The notes beneath the pieces were generated by a model. That model saw only the letters and a list, made by a program, of their open reading frames with translations. It did not search any database and was not told the origin of the DNA. From the NCBI GenBank assembly GCA_963377175.1, contig CAUJNA010001646.1:883594-947593 (forward strand): DNA of 64,000 nucleotides. The letters are read 5' to 3'. Origin of the DNA: Effrenium voratum (Eukaryota > Sar > Dinophyceae > Suessiales > Symbiodiniaceae). Of the stretch, positions 48,601 through 50,064 are shown piece by piece. Made by a program: the position numbers and the translations under genes. Numbering within the stretch: position 1 is the stretch's first letter; every line of letters begins with the position of its first letter.

Positions 48601-49938
48601 CGCACGGCGCCACAGCGAGAGCGCTTGGGCACGCAGGATCCCTGCAGAGGGTTCGGCGGGCACTTTTCAAATTCGCACGGCGTCACAGCGAGGGCGCATT
48701 CACACGCGCAATCCTCGCAGAGGGTTGGTTGGGCACTTTACGCATTCGCACGGCGCCACAGCGAGAGCGCTTCGAGGCGCGCGATCCCTGCAGAGGGTTC
48801 ATTTGGCACTGCACGCACGCGCGGAAACGTGGAGCACGATAGGGGACTCACTAAAAGTAGAATGAATACACCCCACACAGCAAATATTGATGCTGGCTCA
48901 TATGCATATAGCAGGTAACAAAGGGACGCCTTTCAATTTGCCTTCCATTCCATCTATCATCTACCCTTGCATAAAGGGTGACTAGCTGTACCCTTTAGAA
49001 GGTAGCCTAGGGATCCACCATTTTTTGCCAGGAAAATGGCTTACCTACTTCACTCGAACGGGTCGCTCTTGTCCGGCAAAGGATTCAAACCAAAACTCCA
49101 GCCTGGTATCTTTCACAATAGGCCTTAAATGCGGCCTCTTCAGGTTTTCTTTGCAAGCAAAACCAAAAGGAGAACACACACACACACACATCTGGACAAA
49201 TTTGTTCACGAGCTCACTGATTTGGGGCAAAAGCGAGATCGTGTCCCATGATGGAGGCCCCTCACCTGAGGGTTCCTTATTTCAGTTTGGGAATGGCACT
49301 GTGGATTTGCGAAATGTTGCACCACTTGGAAACCAAGGGAAATCATGATCTGGTGGTATTTACAGGCGAATCATCATTGCATTGTTTGTTGGGCAGATCC
49401 CATTTCGCAACCATGCATAAAATATACCGTCATTGTAGTGCTTTGCCCAGAATGTGTTTTTTGTTTTTTCCACAAGTCATGGGACAGTTGCCACTGTGTC
49501 AGGCTGCTTTCTCGACAAACCGTGGAAGCTTGGCAGTTATCTGCATGTGTTGAGGAAGGGTTCATTGAGGCATGGAGAGCTTGCGCTCGTGGAAACCAGC
49601 CGAAGGAAAATCAGCAAGCTAGCTAGACATCCACCAAAGCTGGTTGGGAATGTACTTCAATACAGAAAACAGACAGGTGCACAATCAACTTGGATCTGAG
49701 TTTTTGTTTTTGTTTTGTTTTGTATGTGAATGTCAAACTTGCGGCATCCGCCACATGGCGATGCTTTGAAGTTGTTCTTTGTTGTTTTCTTTTGACCGCT
49801 TAAATTTCTTTAGACTGGATACTTGATGGGCTGGATATGCGCGCCACGTCGCCAGATCATCGCAGCCGGGTTCTCCAACACCGTCACTACTGCTGCAACG
49901 GACCAGCGGGCGTCCATTCTCGACTGGCAGGGCCGAAA
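1438..49938 (+). CDS. giant modular FN3/Ig-like repeat protein gene (about 37 small exons, ends not found)
   Basis: Short GC-rich segments on the + strand repeat the same five-part module in order. A is TLD.TPP plus hydrophobics. B is a strand like ITVTLQLDEPG. C is GTAWC.AV followed by SINEIL.A. D is V.V.VTGL. E is YDVYCYAEDD plus a tail. The C and E parts each carry a conserved cysteine, and the D-E part resembles the F strand region of fibronectin type III domains (GL.P.T.Y.V..A.D). Best-supported runs are 12028-13700, 17824-29257 and 30478-49938. Introns run from about 0.2 to 6.8 kb, start GC, GT or GA, and end AG. I infer a secreted or surface multi-domain protein. No signal peptide, membrane segment, start or stop codon was found. 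It could also be two or more adjacent genes of one family. Confidence 0.65.
1640..1765 (+). mobile_element. MITE-like family 2, copy 1
   Basis: Ends in tagcaaggggatctgaagacagcccag like seven other copies; the left end is diverged. Full copies start ggtggctcccagccatcccc, the imperfect inverse of the right end. All copies in the window are in this orientation. A further weak copy lies near 3590-3700. Confidence 0.5.
2258..2366. mobile_element. MITE-like family 1, copy 1
   Basis: Bounded by tatgggtcaaaatt and tttttgacccacagcc, which are inverted repeats, with an inner ggttttagtccttggttcca shared by other copies. Family members lie near 8030, 9238, 10822, 11003, 20425, 28006, 28728, 29020, 29300, 39960 and 63660, in both orientations. 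Confidence 0.75.
2416..2470 (+). CDS. module 1, part C exon
   Basis: Begins with the base that completes the Glu codon left at 1481 and reads PGTVWCQVADQAGF, with the module cysteine after VW. The right edge is uncertain; a GC donor at 2471 would keep phase 0. Confidence 0.55.
3207..3308 (+). CDS. module 1, possible C/D exon
   Basis: Open, GC-rich segment after an AG. It reads GASFRQDASAFAGRYCQ and then NSAIDWLSLG, loosely like the D strand. A GTGAGC donor follows at 3309. Similarity to other D exons is weak, so this exon is tentative. Confidence 0.3.
4109..4196. mobile_element. MITE-like family 7 (TTCTGTGATACCAA ends)
   Basis: An 88-bp element with ends ttctgtgataccaa and tttggtatcacagaa, which are near-perfect inverted repeats. 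Related copies lie at about 34660-34755 (sharing aaagtagtcttgggga) and 36368-36446. Confidence 0.65.
4525..4640 (+). mobile_element. MITE-like family 3, copy 1
   Basis: Shares gagggttccc, a gactacaggaaaaaatcggg core and ctgtactggaggacctag with copies at 24850, 26362, 28303 and 58756. The best copy has ends ctaggtcccccagtag and ctactgcaggacctag, which are inverted repeats of each other. Confidence 0.65.
4709..4765 (+). CDS. module 1, possible D/E exon
   Basis: Reads VHTPYQAEGFDFCSPTPGDG, matching the AEGFDVYC...ED pattern of part E with its cysteine. It is followed at once by aaaaaacgg and a poly-G run of about 20 bases. The 3' edge was not resolved. Confidence 0.4.
5719..5784 (+). CDS. module 2, A/B exon
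   Basis: After the acceptor cctgccag it reads DFDIDMTRIEKITATVVMTP, the A-B strand pair in a divergent form. A GC donor (gcgtgcgcg) at 5785 keeps phase 0 into the exon at 7038, giving MTPDRAGEAMVGKCGAPV. Confidence 0.5.
6843..6945. repeat. dispersed repeat family 9, copy 1
   Basis: About 100 bp starting aatccgacctagatgggttctcaaaatagggga, 85-90 percent identical by eye to 8493-8597. Both end near cagtca(t/g)atgact.tggt.ttt. No inverted ends were recognised. Confidence 0.7.
7038..7097 (+). CDS. module 2, part C exon
   Basis: Reads AGEAMVGKCGAPVIRSLNGQ after ttccaag. The Cys and the SLN match WC.AV....SIN of part C. The 3' edge is uncertain. Confidence 0.45.
7135..7245 (+). mobile_element. repeat family 5, copy 1
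   Basis: Shares ttttcccttgttggtt, atcactactgaacatatgtt and a final gcttcagcaaatggaagat with 10535-10650, 10695-10800, 17130-17195, 17290-17380 and 25435-25520. All six are in the same orientation. Terminal inverted repeats were not clear. Confidence 0.6.
7455..7572 (+). CDS. module 2, D/E exon
   Basis: After ccccaacag it reads VRLNNWTIGFSG, then SYFYYVWCFAQDDWVNQ, a clear part E (YDVYCYAEDDW). The intron begins gcaggact. The stretch GCLWSASRPRL between the two parts is extra relative to other modules and might hide a short intron. Confidence 0.6.
8345..8480. repeat. imperfect inverted repeat around ccacatggaacctgacag
   Basis: The sequence caatccacatggaacctgaca at 8381 is mirrored by tatcaggttccatgtgaaaag at 8442. 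Outside them, aataccctcccacc faces ggtgggagggtgcc. Together they form a stem of roughly 40 bp around a G-rich loop, followed by a family 9 copy at 8493-8597. Confidence 0.55.
8493..8597. repeat. dispersed repeat family 9, copy 2
   Basis: Second copy of the segment at 6843-6945, starting aatccgacctagatgggttc. Confidence 0.7.
8745..9165. repeat. trinucleotide array (ACT)n with inverted (AGT)n block
   Basis: Imperfect actactact runs from about 8750 to 8972, agtagtagt mixed with act to about 9087, then act again to about 9165. Since AGT is the complement of ACT, the array can fold on itself. The long Ser/Thr/Val/Leu-rich open frames here are artefacts of the repeat. Confidence 0.9.
9485..9522 (+). 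repeat. (TG)n microsatellite
   Basis: About 18 uninterrupted TG units, with a shorter TG tract near 9555-9570. Confidence 0.9.
9600..10410. other. intronic stretch, nothing recognised
   Basis: Short open frames on both strands lack module motifs or splice context. No inverted-repeat element was recognised. Confidence 0.4.
10535..10800 (+). mobile_element. repeat family 5, two tandem copies
   Basis: Copies at 10535-10650 and 10695-10800 both carry a t.ttggt.ttaaa motif, tcactactgga, and a final gactta(a)gcaa-type end. Confidence 0.6.
10822..11105. mobile_element. MITE-like family 1, two copies in opposite orientation
   Basis: The first copy runs from tatgggtcaaaatc (10823) to tttttgagccacaccc (about 10930). 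The second runs from gtgggtcaagaat (11003) to attttgacccatacccac (about 11102) and holds accaaggactaaaacctgc, the complement of the inner motif of the first. Confidence 0.75.
11247..11323 (+). CDS. module 3, possible B/C exon
   Basis: After ctcatcag it reads VDQAHMTAVNLAIGQAACAC and then DARDV. MTAVNLAIGQAACAC lines up with ITVTLQLDEPGTAWC. A GTGAGG donor follows. No in-phase partner exon was settled. Confidence 0.4.
11582..11695 (+). CDS. possible exon after a CT-rich acceptor
   Basis: A ctctctctctctctctccgacag tract of acceptor type ends at 11612. The following bases read VTGLCGACWLANRTASASPM, whose VTGL start recalls part D, but the next residues do not fit part E. Tentative. Confidence 0.25.
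   Translation, partial: RSSLSLSLRQVTGLCGACWLANRTASASPMTITRSIS
12028..12088 (+). CDS. module 4, part A exon
   Basis: After ctgtgtcag it reads VTTLDQTSPVFTGSPVSRAH, the TLD.TPP module start. A GTGAGC donor at 12089 leaves phase 1 and joins the exon at 12502 to give SRAHSTAISETSLRITL. Confidence 0.7.
12502..12555 (+). CDS. module 4, part B exon
   Basis: Reads TAISETSLRITLTLDETG across the junction, matching SEST.ITVTLQLDEPG. The GC donor (gcagtt) leaves one base, which the next exon at 13281 completes (LDETGVIWCMPV). Confidence 0.75.
13281..13349 (+). CDS. module 4, part C exon
   Basis: After gggccgtttag it reads VIWCMPVRTGFAEPSINEIL plus QA, the clearest part C in the window, with Trp-Cys and SINEIL. 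A GT donor at 13350 leaves phase 1. Confidence 0.75.
13589..13710 (+). CDS. module 4, D/E exon
   Basis: Joined in phase to the exon ending 13349 it reads PTRSTPFGDTATVRIIFQ, a part D strand, then VPSQVGDVWYLYLVEVA, a divergent part E lacking the usual Cys. A second acceptor or donor at ttcag/gtgcc (13641) is possible. Confidence 0.45.
14717..14806. mobile_element. MITE-like family 4, short copy
   Basis: Ends agctgtggatgcacaaaat and attttgtccatccacagca are inverted repeats, with internal gcaccagttggg. Longer relatives lie at 22238, 26677, 33127 and 49294. Confidence 0.65.
14970..15017 (+). CDS. module 5, possible B/C exon
   Basis: Reads VTMAGLDAKTQCACRE between an AG (after gctctg) and a GT donor. 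It aligns with ITVTLQLDEPGTAWC of the B-C junction. Sixteen codons, phase 0 at both ends. Confidence 0.4.
15185..15236 (+). CDS. module 5, possible part D exon
   Basis: After ttggatgccag it reads GEVQVRFWPYTFVVHEG, like EVVVTGL..TDYDV of parts D-E. An in-frame TGA follows at 15234, so a donor must lie before it or this is not an exon. Confidence 0.3.
15622..15813 (+). CDS. module 6, possible C-D segment
   Basis: After gcattgtcag one open stretch reads GACCCGENVRLASLNAVLTA (compare GTAWC.AV....SINEILAA) and then ELRVVALAGG and GGEYWFY, like V.VTGL and YDVYC. It ends in a stop, so exon limits inside it remain open. Confidence 0.35.
16102..16913 (+). pseudogene. intronless ubiquitin-like/RCC1-like repeat gene copy, frameshifted
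   Basis: ATG at 16102 opens MSRSRSRERSGSVHVHLPSG, a ubiquitin-like N-terminus (about residues 13-85, with QRQFLQLAAHGRALDL and GVRDGDTVQAVVQRV), then RCC1-like units ending VTWGNAKYGG and VTWGDPTEGG. At 16655 one unit lacks its GDP..GGDS half (DTWAIQQISAS). At about 16727 gaggtggtataactt has two bases too many, so the frame meets TAA at 16729; ITWGSPSYGGDC and VTWGNPRYGGDS continue in the next frame. Matching is lost after about 16897. The three introns that cut the same region at 41035-42252 are absent here. I read it as a decayed, perhaps retroposed copy; a two-base sequencing error would not restore the missing half unit or the lost end. Confidence 0.7.
16987..17080 (+). CDS. module 6, part E exon
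   Basis: After cttctgtcag it reads YDIWCYAEDDNVYPQIPNGQ and then KFTAGEAAHG, a textbook part E with Cys and the acidic EDD. The right edge is uncertain. Confidence 0.65.
17130..17380 (+). mobile_element. repeat family 5, two copies
   Basis: 17130-17195 (ccccctgttggttttaaaggga, cactactgga) and 17290-17380 (ccccttttggttttaaagggaca, ccagtggacttaagcaaatgcaag), separated by a T-rich tract at 17205-17240. Confidence 0.6.
17390..17823. other. intronic stretch with (CA)n
   Basis: Holds a cacacacaca tract at about 17734-17756 and otherwise nothing recognised. Confidence 0.4.
17824..17855 (+). CDS. module 7, part A exon
   Basis: After cattgccag it reads VVTLSTLDTTP and two bases of the next Pro. The intron begins gccggg; the next exon at 18614 begins gccggt. 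Joined: TLDTTPPVLTIVSAES. Confidence 0.75.
17935..18002 (+). repeat. (TTGCTG)n-like microsatellite
   Basis: Imperfect ttgctg/gctgttgct repeats. Low-complexity Leu-rich frames here are artefacts. Confidence 0.8.
18180..18320. mobile_element. MITE-like family 6, copy 1
   Basis: Starts ggtgctcagcagggaata and is internally palindromic (tagtggtttcctttattcggg). Related to 34980-35255 and 38510-38635. The last has ends gctggtgcttagaagggaa and ttcccttctcgcaccagcc as inverted repeats. Confidence 0.55.
18440..18530 (+). mobile_element. MITE-like family 2, copy
   Basis: Starts ttggtggctcccagccatcccctt and ends ttcgcaggggatctgggcagtccag; the ends are imperfect inverted repeats. + orientation. Confidence 0.7.
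18614..18671 (+). CDS. module 7, A/B exon
   Basis: Reads PVLTIVSAESPISTDIRIK after completing the Pro codon from 17855. A GC donor (gcaagc) at phase 0 joins the 24-base exon at 19207 to give IRIKVKLDEPGT. Confidence 0.75.
19207..19230 (+). CDS. module 7, part B micro-exon (24 bases)
   Basis: Eight codons, VKLDEPGT, between the acceptor attctcggag and a GC donor (gcatct). Phase 0 at both ends. The product is continuous with the exons before and after. Confidence 0.75.
19852..19960 (+). CDS. module 7, part C exon
   Basis: After cacgcccgag it reads VWCNSFQTGTGYGTPNFAAA and then GHPEFVRRHVAEATG. Trp-Cys follows LDEPGT of the micro-exon directly. A GT donor (gtacgg) leaves phase 1. Confidence 0.7.
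20425..20525. mobile_element. MITE-like family 1, copy
   Basis: From tctggctcaaaattgaa to ctttctgacccacagcc, with gtgttagtctttgtttccatttaccagggttc inside. Confidence 0.7.
20703..20816. mobile_element. short inverted-repeat element (TIR about 24 bp)
   Basis: tacttggatgttgaacctactcagtaagta at 20704 faces tactgagtaggttgaacatccaagta at 20789, with one mismatch in 24 bp. Only one copy in the window; no coding content. Confidence 0.75.
20830..22090. other. long intron segment of module 7
   Basis: Contains a short direct repeat accctcaaaaacaaccc (twice near 20925-20957) and a poly-G run at 21121. No exon or MITE recognised. Confidence 0.4.
22094..22199 (+). CDS. module 7, part D exon
   Basis: After gcgtcccag it reads AAQVARPNSPINTNVEVVVT and then GLAELTDYDTPAGR, a clear part D. 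In phase with 19960. A GT donor (gtgcaagg) leaves phase 2, giving GRWYCAAEDAST with the exon at 23175. A GA donor at 22180 is an alternative. Confidence 0.65.
22238..22378. mobile_element. MITE-like family 4, copy
   Basis: From actgtggatgggtcc to ttcccatccacaata, with internal gcaccacttcgaaaccatgg and ttaggtggtgcagat. Confidence 0.7.
23175..23229 (+). CDS. module 7, part E exon
   Basis: After ccgactag it reads YCAAEDASTLPSVNYMAQ, the YC.AED motif of part E. A GC donor (gcgcgc) at phase 0 joins the part A exon at 24211. Confidence 0.65.
23972..24044 (+). tRNA. tRNA-like sequence, probably degenerate
   Basis: Acceptor arms ggggcca and tggccct pair over 7 bp with one G-U. The D arm gcgc..gcgc and the T arm gcagg-cttaaat-cctgt are intact, giving 73 bases. 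The anticodon arm is poor: cccgc faces atggg with a C-A mismatch and a loop of about nine bases, so no anticodon can be read. It may be a pseudogene or a tRNA-derived SINE head. Confidence 0.4.
24211..24270 (+). CDS. module 8, part A exon
   Basis: After ccgaggtcag it reads ITTLDQSPPVFTELGAKGTT, the module start. A GC donor (gccggg) at phase 0 joins the exon at 24705. Confidence 0.7.
24360..24395 (+). repeat. (TTTTA)n tract
   Basis: ttatttta units followed by poly-G. A further (TG)n-rich tract lies at 24545-24612. Confidence 0.8.
24705..24740 (+). CDS. module 8, part B exon (36 bases)
   Basis: Reads ENNIQITFKCNE after gtcggccag. The intron begins gcgtct. Joined to 26536 it gives FKCNEACRGYCRVT, the B-C junction. 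The FKC motif returns in the exon at 30478. Confidence 0.65.
24850..24962 (+). mobile_element. MITE-like family 3, copy 2
   Basis: Contains gtagtgcccttctctc, gagggttcccccactaaaatag, acagaaaaaaatcgggtaccc and tccactggaggacctag. + orientation. Confidence 0.75.
25435..25520 (+). mobile_element. repeat family 5, copy
   Basis: ttccccctgttggttttgaggga, tcactactg, then a final ccagggtcttaaccaaatggaag. Confidence 0.55.
26020..26135. mobile_element. repeat with cccgtacccncagtgaacatcccaatccccact
   Basis: Shares its left part with 60022-60065 and, reversed, with 3775-3850 (ggtaggtgcaccaccca ... gatcgggatgttcacc). It ends in ttttgacccacagcc like family 1. Another relative is at 63598-63660. Confidence 0.6.
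26362..26487 (+). mobile_element. MITE-like family 3, copy 3
   Basis: Starts ctaggtcccccagcagttccc and ends ctctactggacctag. The inner gactctactg doubling is specific to this copy. Confidence 0.75.
26536..26610 (+). CDS. module 8, part C exon
   Basis: Reads ACRGYCRVTRSDSGETSLSI and then NRILKA, with Tyr-Cys and SINRIL. The GC donor (gcggga) follows at phase 0. Confidence 0.75.
26677..26812. mobile_element. MITE-like family 4, copy
   Basis: From actgtggatggacgaaatcc to gacttcgtcgatccactgt, with gcaccacctaagg and, inverted, gaagtggtgcagg. Confidence 0.75.
26815..27690. other. intronic stretch with open reverse frame, not assigned
   Basis: A 202-codon frame is open on the reverse strand at 26745-27353 and overlaps the family 4 element. 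It shows no recognisable domain. Nothing else was recognised. Confidence 0.3.
27700..27822. mobile_element. MITE-like family 8, copy 1
   Basis: From catggcttcgacttttgatagggaatcccc to gggtcccccattaaagctcacacccacatgg. The ends are imperfect inverted repeats shared with 28520-28626 and 62722-62815. Confidence 0.65.
28006..28112. mobile_element. MITE-like family 1, copy
   Basis: From tatgggtcaaaattaaacgacc to ggttttttgacccacggcc, with gaccgcaggtttgagtcattggttc inside. Confidence 0.75.
28142..28247 (+). CDS. module 8, part D exon
   Basis: After gagaagcgcag it reads DFERSPLLNRQADYYADQLG and then DASASATIDVSRLED. In phase with 26610. A GA donor (gaagat) leaves phase 1, giving SRLEDPTLYDVYCRW with 29200. 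Confidence 0.65.
28303..28430 (+). mobile_element. MITE-like family 3, copy 4
   Basis: Starts ctaggtcccccagtagtgccc and ends ctctactggaggagctac. + orientation. Confidence 0.8.
28520..28626. mobile_element. MITE-like family 8, copy 2
   Basis: From catggattttaatagggaacc to gatcccttattaaaattcacagccatg. The ends are inverted repeats; internal ggtggacatgaatccg faces atgaggtccacc. Confidence 0.75.
28728..29128. mobile_element. MITE-like family 1, two copies in opposite orientation
   Basis: 28728-28818 runs from gtgggtcaaaaataggtaccc to ttttgacccataccc. 29020-29128 runs from ctatgggtcaaaaacaaacc to atttttgacccacaccc. A third, diverged copy spans 29300-29475. Confidence 0.75.
29200..29257 (+). CDS. 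module 8, part E exon
   Basis: After tggagagag, two bases complete the codon from 28247, then TLYDVYCRWPRKLS, a clear YDVYC. The 3' limit is uncertain; GT at 29258 is one option. Confidence 0.6.
29480..30275. other. intronic stretch
   Basis: Contains G runs near 29750-29775 and a tandem pair of atttgtttaatttttccagacccccccccc-like units at 30165-30225. No exon was secured. Confidence 0.4.
30478..30546 (+). CDS. module 9, B/C exon
   Basis: After tttccgtgag it reads NGFKCGLSNSEGAQCIMHYL and then PAQ. FKC matches FKCNE at 24705, and GAQC takes the place of GTAWC. A GA donor at phase 0 joins 33360. A different frame over the same bases is also open, so this is moderate. Confidence 0.45.
31314..31846. 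other. region open on both strands, coding strand undecided
   Basis: On the reverse strand 31846 down to 31730 reads MLASVLDQLRKCEVGQDLDE, and 31480 down to 31314 reads GTGMLGPENARDNAECITAI and then a stop. On the + strand the right part reads GSGADEVVNLVKILPHFTLA with a stop at 31841. Both look protein-like. No family recognised. Confidence 0.3.
33127..33270. mobile_element. MITE-like family 4, copy
   Basis: From atactgtggatggagaaatt to ggatttcacgatccacagtacc, with gcaccacttggaaaccatgg inside. Confidence 0.7.
33360..33436 (+). CDS. module 9, part C/D exon
   Basis: After acgtcgccag it reads AQSYVDTAFGGTPPATVTNV and then AGLPGG, matching the V.VTGL..G part D. A GC donor (gcgaag) leaves phase 2 into the exon at 34858. 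Confidence 0.65.
33476..34175 (+). repeat. (TG)n and (TTTG)n compound microsatellite
   Basis: About 700 bp: (TG)n with ggt interruptions to about 33685, then (TTTG)n with embedded tgtgtg, passing into (TTCG)n, (CTCG)n and (CTTG)n near 34015-34130. The Val/Cys/Leu/Phe-rich open frames over 200 codons are repeat artefacts. It lies inside the intron between 33436 and 34858. Confidence 0.95.
34660..34755. mobile_element. MITE-like family 7, copy
   Basis: Contains gcatgacagaaaggg, aaagtagtcttggggatg and ttgatatagcaggaagg; diverged relative of 4109-4196. Confidence 0.5.
34858..34900 (+). CDS. module 9, part E exon
   Basis: After agcggccag it reads KILHARGSDVECHL, with SDVEC in the place of YDVYC. 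A GC donor (gccagg) at phase 0 gives ECHLVRTPDITPP with the next exon. Confidence 0.55.
34980..35255. mobile_element. MITE-like family 6, copy with internal duplication
   Basis: Starts atgctggtgctcagtagggaa. caatggttgggttcatgtgtcac is repeated at 35166 and 35215, which suggests a duplicated right half. Confidence 0.5.
35398..35448 (+). CDS. module 10, part A exon
   Basis: After ggatccttcag it reads VRTPDITPPTIIFVEAA, the D.TPP module start. GC donors lie at 35443, 35446 and 35449; any of them keeps phase 0. Confidence 0.65.
35860..36367. other. intronic stretch
   Basis: No exon or recognised repeat. A related inverted-repeat copy of family 7 follows at 36368-36446. Confidence 0.35.
36556..36614 (+). 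CDS. module 10, part B exon
   Basis: After a T9 tract and agccag it reads ESTQESSITVTLQLDEPGT, the best part B in the window. A GT donor (gtgcgc) leaves phase 2, completed at 37301 to give EPGTAYCKAYTS. Confidence 0.8.
36706..37000. repeat. degenerate pyrimidine-rich repeat (cttgttgacccc type)
   Basis: Imperfect units of about 12-15 bases such as cttgttgaccc, ctcttgctgaa and ctttgttgcac fill the interval. The + strand is strongly pyrimidine-rich and the reverse strand opens a Lys/Glu/Gly-rich frame of 142 codons, taken as an artefact. Confidence 0.7.
37301..37387 (+). CDS. module 10, part C exon
   Basis: Reads YCKAYTSVQTVDAALYTALT and then TAAGASERK. Tyr-Cys follows EPGTA of the previous exon. 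A GC donor (gccggg) leaves phase 2 into 37749. Confidence 0.75.
37749..37805 (+). CDS. module 10, part D exon
   Basis: After cccactcag it reads NNIYKNFDITVSGLTMET, a clear ITVSGL strand. A GT donor (gtgccc) leaves phase 2, completed at 38647 to give METKYYVYCAAEDDE. Confidence 0.8.
38510..38635. mobile_element. MITE-like family 6, copy 3
   Basis: Ends gctggtgcttagaagggaa and ttcccttctcgcaccagcc are inverted repeats, with ggaaaccaccag inside. It ends only 11 bases before the exon at 38647. Confidence 0.65.
38647..38771 (+). CDS. module 10, part E exon
   Basis: Reads YYVYCAAEDDELVEGATTID and then PAPTQRLGLEEIE, a full part E with tail. A GTGAGC donor follows. Phase 1 fits the part A exon at 45553, 6.8 kb on. 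Confidence 0.8.
38900..39020 (+). mobile_element. MITE-like family 2, copy
   Basis: Starts tggtggcccccagccatccggttcctta and ends tagcgagggatctgaggacagcccag. + orientation. Confidence 0.7.
39370..41030. other. spacer before the ubiquitin-like gene
   Basis: Holds a family 1 copy at 39960-40065 (gatatgagtcaaaattcaac to aattttgacccacagcc). Otherwise nothing recognised. No promoter motif was identified; dinoflagellate promoters have no reliable TATA box. Confidence 0.4.
41035..43698 (+). CDS. ubiquitin-like domain plus RCC1-like repeat protein, five exons, 443 residues
   Basis: Exons 41035-41094, 41354-41461, 42131-42252, 42543-42600 and 42715-43698 join in phase to one frame ending TAA at 43696. 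Residues 1 to about 75 form a ubiquitin-like fold (MKVEVALPSGRNASLSLAPE, ALGRRFLQLAFRGEAL, VGVGDGDTVDAIAQRVEL). Nine RCC1-like units of about 50 residues follow, each with AFAAIL.DGSVVTWGDP..GGDS and Q..L..V.QIQAT. Introns start GC, GT, GC and GC and end AG. The family is common in dinoflagellates and is often labelled HERC-like or RCC1-like. A link to ubiquitin transfer is not shown: no HECT domain or catalytic cysteine is present. The ATG at 41018 is followed by a stop after six codons, so 41035 was chosen. The gene sits in an intron of the modular gene, same strand. Confidence 0.8.
43806..44070 (+). mobile_element. MITE-like family 2, copy with insertion
   Basis: Left end ttggctcccagacatcccctt (43813) and right end ttagagggggatctgaggacagctcag (44041-44068) are separated by about 120 extra bases compared with other copies. 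+ orientation. It begins about 110 bases after the stop of the ubiquitin-like gene. Confidence 0.6.
44458..44730. repeat. paired poly-T / tgccag units
   Basis: A run of about 14 T followed by gccagggccgg at 44458 and a run of about 15 T followed by gccaatgcc at 44710. No coding features. Confidence 0.5.
44735..45540. other. intronic or spacer stretch, nothing recognised
   Basis: No module motif, no MITE family member and no long coding-like frame. Confidence 0.4.
45553..45622 (+). CDS. module 11, part A exon
   Basis: After aacggcag, two bases complete a Gly codon, then RFTLDLTPPIITVVSIASYS and ES. A GT donor leaves phase 2 and joins 46477 to give SYSESTATVTLQLDEP. Confidence 0.8.
46477..46503 (+). 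CDS. module 11, part B micro-exon (27 bases)
   Basis: Reads ATVTLQLD between the acceptor gttccttag and a GC donor (gccttt). Its last two bases plus the first base of 47414 encode Glu, giving LDEPGTAWCSAVRD. Confidence 0.75.
47128..47225. mobile_element. MITE-like family 4, diverged copy
   Basis: Contains atactgtggaaggcaccacctgagaaac, then accaacaaacaatggtttcaaccatgg, the inverse of ccatggttgaaatcattctttgttggt at 33167. Confidence 0.5.
47414..47474 (+). CDS. module 11, part C exon
   Basis: Reads PGTAWCSAVRDQFTAPSINQ, the reference part C. A GT donor at phase 0 joins 49856. Confidence 0.8.
48029..48870. repeat. 73-bp tandem repeat between direct repeats
   Basis: cacagcga recurs at 48473, 48538, 48611, 48684 and 48757, giving 73-bp spacing after a first 65-bp step. 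Units alternate between a gagagcgctt and a gagggcgc type, each with a gtt(c/g)g(t/g)tgggcac and ttcgcacggcg core. cgatagggggctcactaaaa at 48027 and cgataggggactcactaaaa at 48838 flank the block as direct repeats. A 228-codon frame (48156-48842) and a 201-codon frame in another phase are open. As 73 is not a multiple of three, I do not treat either as a proven gene. Confidence 0.75.
49294..49410. mobile_element. MITE-like family 4, copy
   Basis: Starts cactgtggatttgcgaaatg, with gcaccacttggaaaccaaggg and tggtatttacaggcgaatcat as at 22238. The right end is unclear. Confidence 0.55.
49856..49938 (+). CDS. module 11, C/D exon
   Basis: After cgtcgccag it reads IIAAGFSNTVTTAATDQRAS and then ILDWQGR. 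Joined to 47474 it gives APSINQIIAAGFSNTV. A GC donor (gccaac) leaves phase 2, as before other part E exons, but no part E exon was found downstream. Confidence 0.7.
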
Positions 49939-49944
49939 GCCAAC

Positions 49945-50062
49945 GGTGCTTGGTGCATCCCAGCCATCTTCTCAGCTTTGTAGCTTTCTAGGGTTTAATG
50001 GTAGTTTCCATTTAGCCCACTAAAAGTCACGCTTTTAGCAGGGGATCTGAGGGCTGCCCAGT
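49945..50062 (+). mobile_element. MITE-like family 2, copy
   Basis: Starts cttggtgcatcccagccatctt and ends ttagcaggggatctgagggctgcccag. It begins a few bases after the exon end at 49938. + orientation. Confidence 0.7.
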
Positions 50063-50064
50063 TG

